64,000 nucleotides of DNA from Anisodus tanguticus. Lineage: Eukaryota; Streptophyta; Magnoliopsida; Solanales; Solanaceae. Below, one piece after another: positions 32,199 to 44,015 of the stretch. The stretch covers positions 14,194,501 through 14,258,500 of the forward strand of contig CM067551.1 of assembly GCA_034509755.1 (NCBI GenBank). Direction: 5' to 3'. Numbering within the stretch: position 1 is the stretch's first letter; each line of letters begins with the position of its first letter. The position numbers were made by a program, and so were the translations under genes. The notes beneath the pieces were generated by a model. That model did not search any database. It worked only from the letters and a program-made list of their open reading frames with translations, and had not been told where the DNA came from.

Positions 32199-33144
32199 GC
32201 AAGAACCGCAATGGCGGCCACGGCGATAGCAGTGGCGGAGGACGTGGTGGCAGTGGCGGGGGATGTGGTGGCAGTGGACCGACGGGGGCACAACCGTGGA
32301 GCAGTGCGCAGTGGTCGTGGGGCTGGGCCAGTGGCCCACGCCACAATTTCTATTTTTTCCTAATAGTTGGGCCAGGCCTAATTTCACCCAGCAGTCACGG
32401 ACTGGGCCCTGGCAGCAGACTGGTCTTCTTGGGCCTCGACCTCAGCATGCCTTCGCTGTTGCGACCCTAGCCCCAGTTTCGACACCCACGGATATCGAGG
32501 CAGCACTTCATACATTTAGATTAAATTCCCAGGACGCAAATTAGAACATGGACACCGGTGCTACTTCTCACATGACATCCGCACCAAGTAATCTCTCATC
32601 TTATTTCAATTTGAGCAAAAATTATGGCATAATTATTGGTAATGGTAATTTAATTCCAATTTGTGGTTATGGTCATACACATTTATCTCCCCCGAACCCA
32701 CCTATAGTCTTGAAAAATGTCCTTCATGCTCCTCACTTAATTAAAAATTTGGTGTCTATCCAGAAATTTACAACTAATAATTTGGTTTCTGTTGACTTTG
32801 ACCCTTTTGGATTTTCTGTGAAGTTTCATGACGGGGATACCTATAATGAGATGTAATAGTCGGGGTGAGCTCTATCCTATATCTACCACCACCTCCACTA
32901 CCACTAATCAAGTTACACCGTCCACGTTTGCTGCTCTAGCACCTTCCCTGTGGCATGACGTTTGGGTCATCCGGGAGTGTCTGCTCTTTCTTCTCTTAAA
33001 AACAATAATTTTATTGAATGTAATAGTACGCGTAGTACTAATATTTTTCCTTCTTGTCTAATTGGGAAACATGTTAAATTACCGTTTGTAGCCTCAAATT
33101 CTAGTACTTTGTTGTCATTTGATATTATCCATAGTGATTTGTGA
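32199..33144 (+). pseudogene. Copia C linker, protease and GAG-pre-integrase
   Basis: The GGGCC/GTGGC-rich linker (32200-32500) is followed by protease MDTGATSHMTSAPSN (from 32548; the codon before is TAG-shifted) and PPIVLKNVLHAPHLIKN. After a frameshift comes GAG-pre-integrase, with the zinc-binding cysteines partly lost: FPSCLIGKH where other copies have CPSC. Confidence 0.8.
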
Positions 33145-33156
33145 ACATCTCTCGTT

Positions 33157-34092
33157 TTGAGCTCTTTGGGCCATCATTATTATGTGTTATTTTTGGATGA
33201 TTATTCTAACTTTTTGTGGACCTTTCCTTTATCTAAAAAGTCTCAAGTGTTTTTCACATTCCAAAAGTTTAGGGCATTCATTCGTACCCAATTTGAACGG
33301 AAAATTAAAAATATTCAATTGGATAATGGCAGAGAATTTGATAATGGGCCGTTTTGGGAATTTTGTGACACTAATAGTATATCTTTTCAGTTTTCTTGTC
33401 CTCATACGTCCTCACAAAATGGGAAAGCCGAACGAAAAATTCGTACTATTGATAATATTGTCCGCATCTTACTAGCACATGCTTTATTACCACCCTCTTT
33501 TTGGCGTCATGCATTACAAACATATATTTACCTCCTTAACATACTTCCTAGTAAAGGATTTGCATATCAATCTCCACTAAAAATTCTTTACCATAAAGAC
33601 CTTTTGCATTCTCATCTTAGAGTGTTTGGGTATTTGTGCTATCCCCTTTTTCCATCTACTACAATTAACAAATTTCAAGCCCGTTCTACCGTTTGTATAT
33701 TTTTGGGTTATACGTCTAATCATCGTTGTTACAAATATTTTGATTTATCTTCTAATAAAATCATAATTAGTCGTCATGCTATTTTAATGAAACCCAATTT
33801 TTGTTTGCTAAATTATTTAATTCCGTGTCTAGTTCTTATAATTTTATGGATGATGGGCTCTCACTGTATATTCTCCAACAGTGGGCCCAACCTGCCCGTG
33901 ATCCAATTCTGCCAGCAGTCCCACTGCCTGCTGGCCCAAATGGTCTCGGTACAGTTCCAACTTCTCGGCTAGCAGGCCCACTGTCTGCTGGCCCAATATT
34001 GTGTTTTCCCAGTCCAGTTTCAGGTTCTCAGCCAACAGGCCCACTGCCTGCTAGCCCAGTAATTTTTCCACCCGATCCCGGTCTAGCAGGTA
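33157..34092 (+). pseudogene. Copia C integrase and linker
   Basis: Open from 33157 to 33972: FLDDYSNFLWTFPLSKKSQV, IQLDNGREFDNGPFWEFC, CPHTSSQNGKAERKIRTIDN, WRHALQTYIYLLNILPSKGF and RVFGYLCYPLFPSTTINKF. The three acidic core positions are readable: Asp in FLDDY, Asp in LDNGRE and Glu in AERK. A frameshift at about 33790 leads into the PAVPLPAGP/LAGPLSAGP linker repeats. The upstream HSDL motif ends in a TGA at 33142. Confidence 0.8.
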
Positions 34093-34960
34093 GTGATCCG
34101 CACAAAATTTATTAAATGGAAGGTTGTCAAACTCTCGGCCGTTATCACATTAAAACGTTTTGATGGTCTTTTCAAATTGGATTTTAACATATGCTTAGAA
34201 TTCAAGAAAAAATGTGTAGACTTGGGACTTATATTTTAGAGGATACACCCAAAGAAAGTGAGAGAAATCATCTAAAAATACCAAATAATATTTGTGACCT
34301 AGTTTGCTAGTAATATGAGATGTCCATAAATCCGTATGAATAATATCGAAGGGAGAAAACGTTATACTTAATGAAGATTAAAAAGGAAGTCTAACATATT
34401 TTCCTAAAGGACAAGAGTAGCAAGCGGGGGTAAATTTCCCGTTATTACATTTAATAAAATTCTAACTTCTAAGAAAATTAAAAACTAGTGCCCTTGGGTG
34501 CCCAAGTCTACTGTGCCATGTTAATGGAGAGATTGCGGCTAGAGAGGTTTGTTGAGTAACACTTACAGCAGAAGTGGATAACAAAGGATAGAGGTCCCCC
34601 ACACTATTTCATCTCGTAAGAGTTGTCCCCATACGTAGGTCCTTCACAGAAAAACCAAAAGGGTCAAACTCAATAGATACAGAATTGTCACTAGCAAATT
34701 TCCTAATAGATATTAAGTTATTAATAATATTAGGAGCATATAGGAGGTTCTTGAGGGAAAAAATATGGTGAGGTGGTAGTGCCATAGCCTTGAATTGGAA
34801 TGTCATTGCCATTGCTGACCAATATAAATTGAGGATTGTTCAAATTAAATAGTTGAAGAAGATTACCGGAGTTATGAGTGAGGTGAAATGTGACGCCCGT
34901 GTCCATATACCATGCATCGTCGGGCTTCTGTAAATTCATGGTGTTGAAGACCTGACCCAG
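34093..34960 (-). pseudogene. Copia D protease and integrase part
   Basis: Protease frame 34939-34730: DDAWYMDTGVTFHLT, active-site DTG present. Then 34812-34609: KNLLYAPNIINNLISIRKF, SVSIEFDPFGFSVKDL. Then GAG-pre-integrase (WHSRLGHPR-like, ALVFNFLRS) and integrase core pieces to 34093, with stop codons such as the one before CDNGRE. Confidence 0.75.
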
Positions 34961-36249
34961 TTCTGTAGGGGTAAGTAGGTCGTATGGTTCTTGTTGTTTT
35001 TAGGCCGCTGAGAAGTGGGCATGCTGTGGTTGGACCGTCGAACGTGGGCTTGGAGGTGTGCCCAGAATGCCGGGTTGCTGCCACTGGCTTGTGTTTTGCG
35101 CTGAGATGGTCGAGTACGGGCAATGGGGCGAAGCCCGATTTTCGAAAGCAGGTCAAGGTAGTGGGTCAGCCCACTGAGTTGAGTAATGGGCCTGCTGGAC
35201 TTGTCCACCGGTGTTGTTGCCTCAGCCGTGGCCTATACTCCTTCCTCGGTTTCCGCCATCGCGGCCTCTGCCTTTGCCGCCGTTGTGGCCATCCCACGGA
35301 CTGTCCGTGTGTGGCGGTTGTCCCGCGGGTGTCACCAGTGCATCATCCACCAAAGAATTCTGATTATGTTCATCCTGGTTGGTACGCTTAGTGTCCTACA
35401 ATGGTAATTGTGATCGGGCCTTGTTGAAACTAGGGAGGGAATAGGCTTGTTTGATCATTCTTGCAAGCGTGTCATACTCACCCTTTGGCAAATCATTAAT
35501 TAGTTACAACACCATTTTTTTTTTCTGAAATCGGAGTGCCCACATTATATAGTTGTTCTGCAACTAATTTCAATTGTTTATAGTAGTCGGACATCTTAGC
35601 AATTTTTTCAAGACGGGTGTTATTAAATTGCTCCTCCAGATACACGGCACATGTATATTTGTTGTCTTGAAAAAATCTTTTAGTCGTGGTCATAAGTCGT
35701 GAGCCGAAGCACCTGTCTTCATAATGGTATGAATTAGATCCTTAGATATGGTGCCATATATACATTGCTTGACGATTGCATCAAGTCATTTCCATGTAGT
35801 GTTGTCGACGTCGGGTGGACGGGGTGTGGTGGCATCGATGTGATCAAGAATGTTGTAAGCACAGGCATGTATTTGAAATAACTCAACCCACGAAGAGTAT
35901 TGTCCATCCTCCTGATCAAGAATCAAAGGTATAAAAAAAAGTATGTTCGTTATGGCAAACGTCGGATAAAAGGTGTTGGGAAAGGAAGAGGGATAAGGAG
36001 GAGGATGTGTGACTTCTTATGTGGAGGAGGGGAATCGGGAGAAGCCATGTGGTCGCCGGAAGTAAGGAAAAATAGAGGGTGGGGCGGTGGAGTTTTGCTA
36101 GGGTTTGGGGAGGGTTCCGCCGTTACAACAGAAGGAGAGGGGTGGCGGAAGTTTACTAGGGTTTGGGGAGGGTTTCCGCCGTAACCAAGGAATGGGAGGG
36201 GGTGGCGGCCGACTAGTGTTTGGGTGTTAGGGTTTGACTTCTGATATCA
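34961..36249 (-). pseudogene. Copia D gag, linker and leader
   Basis: Gag pieces at 35930-35496: EQFNNTRLEKIAKMSDYYKQ, LKLVAEQLYNVGTPISEK and a diverged WKRLDAIVKQCIYGTISKD-like block. The tail and linker 34961-35400 are Gly/Arg and Pro-rich with several frames. The leader 35940-36245 is GC-richer, with GGGTTTGGGGAGGGTT repeats. PBS-like TGATATCAGAAG at 36238-36249 (minus strand). Confidence 0.65.
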
Positions 36250-36296
36250 TGTAGAATAGTGTAATTATCCTTGATTGGAGTCTTCTCATTAATACA

Positions 36297-36369
<73 letters not shown>

Positions 36370-36468
36370 ACAATTGTAATCCTAATTGAATGAGAATATT
36401 TACTTTACATAATTATACTAAAATACTAATTACAGAACATATGGAGAATATTTACGTATTCTCTATCA
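36250..36468 (-). repeat. 5' LTR of copia D with dinucleotide expansion
   Basis: Plus text starts tgtagaat and ends ctctatca, giving TGATAG...CTACA on the minus strand. An (AT)n(GT)n microsatellite at 36297-36366 takes up almost a third of it. Without that expansion the LTR would be about 150 bp. Confidence 0.7.
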
Positions 36469-36838
36469 ACTATGATAATTGCTGCAAAGATAGGCGCGGA
36501 GGAAAATGGCCAAAATGTAGAATGTATAAATTTTATTGGAATCCCAAAACAAATAGCATTTGGAAGTGAGCTCGGAGAAGAGAGTTGCAGATGGGAGACT
36601 ACACTGGGTATGTTGTTGTCGTAGGTTATAAACGTTATTAAAATTATATTACTACTTCTAAAAGATTCTATTCTGCTGTTTGTGTTAATAACTTTTTAAG
36701 GCTTTCATACCGTGTAAAACTTCCAAGGCAAAATAGAAATTTTCACAGGAAAACCTTTTGAAGAAACTATCTTTAATTTTTTATCATGTTAAAACAATCG
36801 TGCAAAAGTTGAATCCATCAGAATTCCTCTTCGTTTTT

Positions 36839-36876
36839 TCCCCTTCCTCCTTCCTCCTTCCTCCTTCCTCCTTCTT
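36839..36876. repeat. TTCCTCC heptamer microsatellite
   Basis: Four to five units of CTTCCTC in a row. Confidence 0.85.
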
Positions 36877-38496
36877 ATGCTTCTTCTTTCATGTGTTATA
36901 GAAAATTAAAGAGTCAGCTTATTTATGGTTAAAATTAATCTTTCATTGTGCTTAATGTTGAGTTGGTTTGATTGGAGAAAATTGAAGAACATAATTATTG
37001 AATTTTTGTTGAACTTCAAAACGAACTTGTTGAAAAAGACAAAATGGGTCTATCGAAGTTTGAAACTTTATGTTGAATTTAACCATCTAAAATTATTGCG
37101 ATTGGTATTAGAAGGTCGTATATCAAAATCATGGAGTTGATTTGGATCAATTTTAAATAAAAATTGTACGTTGGTAAAACATTTAGGAATCTTTACATAA
37201 ATAGCTAACAAGATTGACTACGTACTTTTTCTAGCCATTATACATAGATTATACACGGATTATACACAATTATACATATATACATCTAGTGATTATTTTA
37301 AATTTAAGCGGTTGAATCAAGTTATACCGACCTTTTAGAATTTTATAGTTAATTCTAACAATTGTCATGATTTACGATAATAATTCTGGTGATTCATCAG
37401 AATTTGACCATAAATCAATGGTGATACGTCAAGATTTGTGACAAAGCATGTTTGCCATCAATTTTTTCAGCAATTCGTCGGGATTTGGCAAGAAATCCTG
37501 ATGATTATTGTGGCAATGCAAATTTTGTCTGTTAATTTAAAATCCCGGCAATTCATCTGAATTTTTCTACATAATATTGGCTATGAATCTATGTTCGTAA
37601 ATTTTGTCTTAACAGGATCAAAATTTAAATGGTGGCATCAAAAGTTTGATGATCCCATTAGCGCAAATCATTCCAAACAAAACATTTACTCTCCTCCTTA
37701 ATTTTGTGTAGCATCTTTCGAATATCGAGATACCAACAAGCTTTTTCTTAACCACAATTTATGCATATGCCTTTTAAATATTATTGTTAATAGTCGTGAC
37801 TTATAATACTTCTTAGGTAGTTTAAAATATGAAAATTTTTAAAATTTTTAAAGATCCTATGCCCGAATACACAATTAAAATTAAGTAATTAGACCTTCGA
37901 AATATGAAGTATGCTACTTAAATTGGGACTGAGAGTAGATTTTTATGGGTGGCTTGCACATAGAGGATTCTTCGGTATAACCGTTAAAATTTTATCTTCA
38001 TTAAAAAGATGGTGTAAAAGTAATTGTTTCACGAGAATTAATTACGGCCCAATACCTTAAAGTCTATCTAGTTTACGAAATTTAGTCCAATTCTTACTTT
38101 ATTACCGGATAGTCCATCATAACCTTTTCATTACCCGTTGAATTTTACCCCTTTTTTTTCAAATAGTTTGAAGATGGTCATCCAACACTCTCAATTCTGA
38201 TTTTTTATATTCCTCAAGATAGATTGTAAAATTTGTCTCGAAATTTTTTAATTGAATGGGGAAGAAGAGTGTGATTTAAGAATGCGTTGATAGTTATGAC
38301 TTCTAATGTGGGTTCAATAACCATTGTTCTTGGTTACCCCCTTTTTGCATTTTACTTTTGCTCTTTTTCTGTTTTGGGTCAATTTTCAGTTTTTTCATAG
38401 CAAGATTTTGTTTACTTCTGGATATTGTCCAATTCATCCCCCTTTTAGGCATTTCCATTTGGGAAATTTGCATATAGCTATACAGCTATACACAAC

Positions 38497-38651
38497 GGAT
38501 ACATTATCTATACACTATAATTTGAATTGGTTTCGTCTGTTTATACATGATTATATGTAATGTTAAACTATAATTATACCAAACAGATACATTAGCTATA
38601 CATTATACACTATAATTTGAGTTGATTTCGTGTGTTTATACATGATTATAC
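38497..38651. repeat. Tandem repeat, two units
   Basis: Two copies of a unit with GATACATTATCTATACACTA, TAATTTGAATTGGTTTCGT and GTTTATACATGATTATA, at 38497 and about 38585. The second has a small insertion. Confidence 0.7.
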
Positions 38652-39240
38652 GAAGCATATACATTAAATATACGGAGTACGTGTGATGCTTATATATACA
38701 TAAGATACATTATCTATATACGGATGATACAATAGACTACATTGACTGCAAACTAGATACATGTATTATATATATGAGTTATTTCCCGTTTCTTACTTGA
38801 TATTGTGCAAGATTTGTCATAACAATAAGTTATGGTGTTTGATTAAATATTAGCAAATTTTCATAATTTTTAAGCAATAACACCTGCCTTAACATTAAGT
38901 TATTACAAATATTAAAATTTCTTGTTAAATTCTGACAAATTATCAGAGTCTTCTCAACATTTATGCTTGAAAATCCAGATAAATTGCTAGGATTGGTCAC
39001 AAGACCCTTAAGCCGGTGTAGCTAGTCCAAAGTTTAAGAGTGGTCCAAACTTCCGAAAGAATTAGGTTCTTTATCCCGGTGTAACACTTAATGGGCACTT
39101 ACCTTTCTTTCTCTCTTTCTCTATAGACATATGCCTCTTGTCTGTCGTCTCTTTTGTGAAAAAGACTAGCCGCCTTCCGTCTCCATTGTAGCTCTTGCTT
39201 TCTTCTTACCAAGATCATCATTTTCTATACCAACAAATAG

Positions 39241-39325
39241 TGTTAAAACAAGGTAATATACCTGTGATATACATAGTGTATACCACGGATATCGAATGCA
39301 AAAGCCCAACTGTAGTGGCCTGTAG
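39241..39325 (+). repeat. 5' LTR remnant of copia E
   Basis: Starts TGTTAAAACAAGG and follows the 3' LTR to GTGGCCTGTAG, then jumps into gag coding text. About 235 bp of LTR plus PBS, leader and gag start are missing. Confidence 0.85.
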
Positions 39326-40145
39326 TGACCTCGTGGTTTCTAAGGTCAAGAACAGTATCCATATTGTGCTTGAGATGGAAAACGTCCAATATGCGATGTG
39401 GGCAGAATTGTTTAAAATTCACGTTATCTCCCATCAAGTTATCCATCACATAATTCCTCCCGCGGAGGATCCTCAGTTATGGATTACGCTTGATGTTACC
39501 GTTCTTCAGTGGATCTATTTCACTATTTCGGTTGACCTCTTACAGACGATTATTGAGCCGGATACCACGGCTATGGCTACCTGGAATAGATTGCGTGACA
39601 TATTCCAAGATAACCAACATTCGCGTGTTGTCACACTCGAGCAGGAATTCTCTCTAGTTCGCATAGAAGAATTTTCAAACGTATCTGCATATTGCAAGAG
39701 ATTCAAGGAGTTGGCAGACCAACTCCGTAACGTTGGCGTACCTATAACAAATAATCGTCTGGTTCTACAATTGGTTGCCGGTCTTTCTAAGGCCTATAAT
39801 GGCGTTGGGACTCTCCTTCGTTAAAGCAACCCACTTCCCGCTTTTTATCAAGCCCGCTTCATGCTTACTTTGAAAGAAGTCGGTTTGGCTAAAAAGACGG
39901 CTACCGGAGCAAGCCCCGTCGTCCTAATGACGTCCTCCAAAAATTCTTCAGGTTTTGTTGATAATTCGGGCCAAAACCGTACTCATGGTGGCGGCAAAAA
40001 TAATCGTAAGAATAATAACAAAAACCGCGGGGGAAAACGTGGTGGTTCCGGTGGTCAGCAGGCCGGCAGTGGGCCTCGTCCAGTGAACAGTGGCCCTCCA
40101 CCCTACTGGTCCCAGCAGTGGGACCCATGGCAGTGGGGGCCATGG
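39326..40145 (+). pseudogene. Copia E gag
   Basis: The start codon is lost in the deletion. The frame 39195-39824 enters gag at about 39340: IHIVLEMENVQYAMWAELFK, LLQTIIEPDTTAMATWNRLR, DIFQDNQHSRVVTLEQEFS and LVLQLVAGLSKAYNGVGTLL. A TAA at 39822 is followed in frame by LTLKEVGLAKKTATG, an Asn/Arg/Gly-rich tail and QQWDPWQWGPW, ending at TAG 40146. The Trp-rich tail is typical of this family. Confidence 0.85.
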
Positions 40146-40362
40146 TAGTGGGGGCCATGGCAGTGGGCCGTGGGCCAGCAGCTTCCGGCAGCCAGTGGGC
40201 TGGCCAGTCTTTCAGCCCAACAGTCAATAGTCACGACCCACTGCCCACTAGCCCTGTAATTCCAGCATTTACGGCCCACAACCCACTTCTGGGATTCTTG
40301 GGCCCCGGCCTCCGCAAGCTCACCACGCAGCGGGCCCCACTCACACCGGCATTGAGACCGCA

Positions 40363-41700
40363 ATGCACACACTTGGGTTGACGCAACCGGATCCAAATTG
40401 GTACATGGACACCGGCGCAACGACACACATGACCTTCGATCAAGGTACTCTATCGTCTTATTCCAATTTGAGTAACCCTCGTGGTATAATTGTCGGAAAT
40501 GGTAACTATATTCCAATTCAGGGGTATGTTCATAAAACGTTGTCTCCCCACAATCCACCCCTTATTTTGAAAAATACTTTACATGCCCCCAAATTGATTA
40601 AAAACTTAGTGTATGTCCGCAAGTTCACCACTGACAATTCTGTTTCTATTGAATTTGATCCTTTTGGTTTCTCTGTGAAGGATTTCAAGACGGGTAGTCC
40701 TCTCATGAGGTGTGATAGTAGGGTAGATCTGTATCCTATCACACCCGGTTTCAGTCCATCGAGTCAAGCCTTGCTATCAGCTTTTGCAGCCATTTCTCCT
40801 TCCTTATGGTATGCTCGCCTTGGTCATCCGGGATCTTCTATTTTATCAGTTTAAGATAAAAATAGTTTTATTTCTTGTAAGGGTACGAGTCGTACTCAAA
40901 ACTGTCAATCTTGTTCGCTAGGAAAAATTGTTAAGTTGCCATTTGTAGACTCAAATTCTCATACTTCAATGCCATTTGATATTATTCATAGCGACCTATA
41001 GACGTCTCCTATTCTAAGTTCGTTGGGTCATCGATATTATGTTCTTTTTTTGGATGATTATTCTAAATTTTTGTGGACGTTTTCAATTGCAAATAAATCT
41101 CAAGTATTTTCCATCTTCATAAAGTTTAGAGCATTCATTAGAACACAATTCGAAAGAGAAATAAAAAATATTCAGTGTGATAATGGAAAAGAGTATGACA
41201 ATAGGGAGTTTCGGGAGTTCTGTGCCAATAATGGGATCAATTTTCATTTTTCGTGTCCTCATACATCTTCACAAAATGGGAAATCCGAACGCAAAATTCG
41301 TTTCATAAATAACATTGTCCGAACTCTCTTAATTCATGCTTCCGTACCCCCATATTTTTGGCATCATGCTCTTCAAATGGCAACATATCTCCTTAACATA
41401 ATTCCTTCCAAAGGTCTGACATATTCTTCCCCCCTCCAAATTTTATATAATAAAAGTCCGTCTTATTCTCATCTTCGGGTTTTTGGGTGCTTATGTTATC
41501 CGTTATTCTCTTCCACCACAATTAACAAACTTCAGGTCCGGTCTACTCCGTGTGTATTTTGGGTTATCCATCGAATCATCGTGGTTACAAATGCTTTGAT
41601 TTATCCTCCAAGAAAATCATAATTAATCGTCATGTAATTTTTTATGAAACCCAATTTCCATTTACTAAGGTTCATACCCCCGAGCCGAGTTCGTATAATT
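40363..41700 (+). pseudogene. Copia E protease and integrase
   Basis: Open frame 40363-40854: NWYMDTGATTHMTFD (protease, Asp-Thr-Gly), PPLILKNTLHAPKLIKN and GAG-pre-integrase LWYARLGHPGSS, then TAA at 40852. Cysteines NCQSC follow downstream. The integrase core HSDL is broken by TAG at 40999. Open again from 41023: FLDDYSKFLWTF, IQCDNGKEYDN, SSQNGKSERKIR and RVFGCLCYPLF, to a frameshift near 41565. Core acidic residues are readable. Confidence 0.85.
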
Positions 41701-42059
41701 TTTTGGATGATGGTATATCCCCGTATATTACTCACCATTTTTCGGACATATCCCGCACCCAAAATTCTCCAGCGGACCCACTGCCCGCTGGCCCAACCGT
41801 TCCAAGTCCAATTTCCGTCACTGGATCAGTTTCAGCGATTGAGCCAGTCCAACCCAATGCTGGCACTGGTCTAGTTTCAGCCCCAGATTGTCGATTTGGG
41901 CCAAGCGGGCCCACCGCTGTTTCCCGTCCCTGAGCCCGACAGAAATTCCCAAAATCACTCAATTCTTCCTCGAGTCATAGACCGGTCACACGTAGTCATC
42001 GGGGTATTTTTACACCTAAAAGACATTTTAATTTACATTCTGATGTCTCTAAATTCCCA
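41701..42059 (+). repeat. Integrase-RT linker of copia E
   Basis: Encodes Pro/Gly/Ser/Ala-rich text including SPADPLPAGP and GPSGPTAVS, from GGACCCACTGCCCGCTGGCC-type words. It corresponds in place to the hairpin modules of B and C, but fewer copies are present. Confidence 0.6.
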
Positions 42060-43614
42060 TTGCCCCGTAATTATATGTCCACCTTAAACGATCCGAATTG
42101 GAAAATTGCTATGACTGATGAATATAATGCTCTTATTGATAATAAGACGTGGGAGTTGGTGCCCCGTCCATCTGGTATTAATGTTATCAGGTTTATGTGG
42201 ATTTTTGCTCATAAGGAAAATTCAGATGGGTCATTCGCTCGACATAAGGCGCAAGCTTGTAGGTGATGGTAAGACTCAGCAGGTTGGGATAGATTGTGGT
42301 GAGACGTTTCGTCCGGTGGTCAAGTCGGCTACCATTCGCACTGTGCTTAGCTTGGCTCTTTCAAAGGCATGGCCTATTCATCAGTTGGATGTCAAGAATG
42401 CTTTCCTACATGATGATCTCAAGAAAACAGTCTATATGTATCAGCCGTTGGGATTCAGGAATCCCAACCGTCCTCATCATGTTTGTTTATTGAAGAAGTC
42501 CTTATATGGGCTTAAGCAGTCTCCACGGGCCTGGTATACGAGGTTTACTGACTTTGCTTCGACTATTAGGTTCACTCACAGCAGGTCAGATAATTCTTTG
42601 TTCATCTACCGTCGTGGTTCGTCCTTGGCCTACATTCTGTTGTATGTGGATGATATCATTTTGACTGCCTCTTCCGATGCCTTACGCCAGTCTATCATGG
42701 CCATGCTCAGCTCTGAGTTTGCTATGAAAGACTTAGGGCCCTTGAGTTACTTTTTCGGGATTGCCGTCAAGCGTCATTCAGATGATTTGTTTTTGTTTCA
42801 AAGAAAGTATGCGGATGTGATCATCGAGAGGGCTGGGATGTCATCCTGTAAGTCCACTTCCACTCCAGTTGATACAAAACCCAAGTTTAGTGTCGCGGCC
42901 GGCGCACCATACGAGGACCCGACCCGCTATCGCAGTCTTGCAGGGGCCCTTCAGTATCTTACTTTTACAAGACAGGATATTACGTATGCCGTCCAGCAGA
43001 TGTGTTTATTCATGCATGATCCCCGAATTGAGCACATGAATGCAATCAAACGCATCATTAGGTATATTCAGGGTACATTGGACTATGGTTTGCATTTATA
43101 TCCTTCCTCTCCATCCACACTTGTATCATACACAGATGCTGATTGGGGTGGTTGTCCAGACACCAAACGGTCGACGTCTGGCTACTCTATGTTCCTTGGC
43201 AACAACTTGGTCTCCTGGTTTGCGAAGCGTCAGGCAACTCTATCCCGCTCAAGTGCAGATGCCGAATATCGAGGGGTAGCTAATGTAGTCTCAGAATCAT
43301 GTTGGTTACGTAATTTGCTTTTGGGGCTTCATTGTCCCATTCAGAAGGCAACCTTGGTATATTGCGATAATATTAGTGTCATCTACCTTTCAGGTAACCC
43401 GGTTCAGCACCAACGCACTAAGCATATCGAAATGGACATTCACTTTGTCCGTGAAAAGGTTGCTCGGGGTCACGTTCGCATATGCCATGTCCCGTCCCGA
43501 TATCAAGTTGCAGACATCTTTACAAAGGGTCTACCCGCGGTCCTTTTTGAAGATTTTAGGGACACTCTCAGCGTTCGAAGACCGCCCGCTATGACTGCGG
43601 GGTGTGTTAAATAA
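42060..43614 (+). pseudogene. Copia E reverse transcriptase-RNase H, long open frame
   Basis: The N-terminal RT piece 42060-42266 (DPNWKIAMTDEYNAL, TWELVPRPSG) is followed by a +1 shift at about 42245. From there the frame 42118-43614 is open: GIDCGETFRPVVK, HQLDVKNAFLH, LLYVDDIILTASS (intact YVDD), FAMKDLGPLSYFFGI, YTDADWGGCPDTKRSTSGY, ADAEYRGVANV, YCDNISVIYLS, TKHIEMDIHFVREK and ADIFTKGLP. All RT and RNase H catalytic motifs look intact. The stop lies just inside the 3' LTR. Without gag-pol continuity or a normal 5' LTR, expression is doubtful. Confidence 0.9.
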
Positions 43615-43935
43615 GGTAATATACCCGTGATAGACACGTGATATACATAGTGTATACCACGGGACCGAATGAAGAAGCCCAACGGCAGTGGCCTGTAGAG
43701 GGCCAACGGTGCCCATCACGGGCAGTGTAACAAATTTATATTAGGAAAGTATATTTATAGTATATTGTAGTGTAAAGGTTACCTAAATTAGGATTATACA
43801 CTTACCATAATTGTATAGTTATAATTATGATAGAATAAGATTTTAGGAGTAGAATAGGAATAGGATTCTCCTATTTTGTAACTTGTATAAATATCTTTCA
43901 ATTAATGAAAATAATCAAGAGGATTATTTCTTTCA
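43605..43935 (+). repeat. 3' LTR of copia E
   Basis: Starts TGTTAAATAAGG after a purine-rich GACTGCGGGGTG and ends TTTCTTTCA. The U3 start has CCCGTG...CACGGG inverted text. The tail AGGAGTAGAATAGGAATAGG and CAATTAATGAAAATAATC is shared with the palindromic unit at 12314. Confidence 0.9.
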
Positions 43936-44015
43936 AATAGTTTCAACATAAGGTATAAATTTATTGAACGCACAAAAAAAGCGTCGGCAGTAACTCAATT
44001 ATATATGCGGAAAAA

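Larger units (their letters stand above)
30834..34092 (+). mobile_element. Copia element C, 5' part
   Basis: 5' LTR, a double PBS region with a TRIM segment between, gag, protease, integrase and the integrase-RT linker. It then stops abruptly at about 34092, where minus-strand element D begins. RT, RNase H and 3' LTR are missing. Family as B. Many stops. Confidence 0.9.
34093..36468 (-). mobile_element. Copia element D, 5' part, head-to-head with C
   Basis: Minus strand: LTR, a weak PBS, gag, linker, protease, GAG-pre-integrase and part of the integrase core. It ends at about 34093 inside integrase (CDNGREFDNLPFNKFCADH). A different sub-family from A, B, C and E; its gag is nearer to that of G. 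No RT, RNase H or 3' LTR. Confidence 0.85.
36469..39235. other. Intergenic DNA, no gene recognised
   Basis: A 2.8-kb AT-rich stretch. Small open frames (for example 36925-37140 and 38324-38560) show no family I know. It contains a TTCCTCC short tandem repeat (36839-36876) and degenerate ATTCATCAGAATTTG-type words (37390-37570). A tandem repeat lies at 38497-38651. Nothing else is supported. Confidence 0.45.
39241..43935 (+). mobile_element. Copia element E
   Basis: A perfect 5-bp TSD AATAG lies at 39236-39240 and 43936-43940. The left end is a remnant of the 5' LTR fused directly to gag; the right end is a full 331-bp LTR. Domain order is gag, protease, integrase, RT, RNase H. It is the best preserved member of the B-like group: the RT-RNase H frame is open over 498 codons. 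The PBS and leader are absent. Confidence 0.95.
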
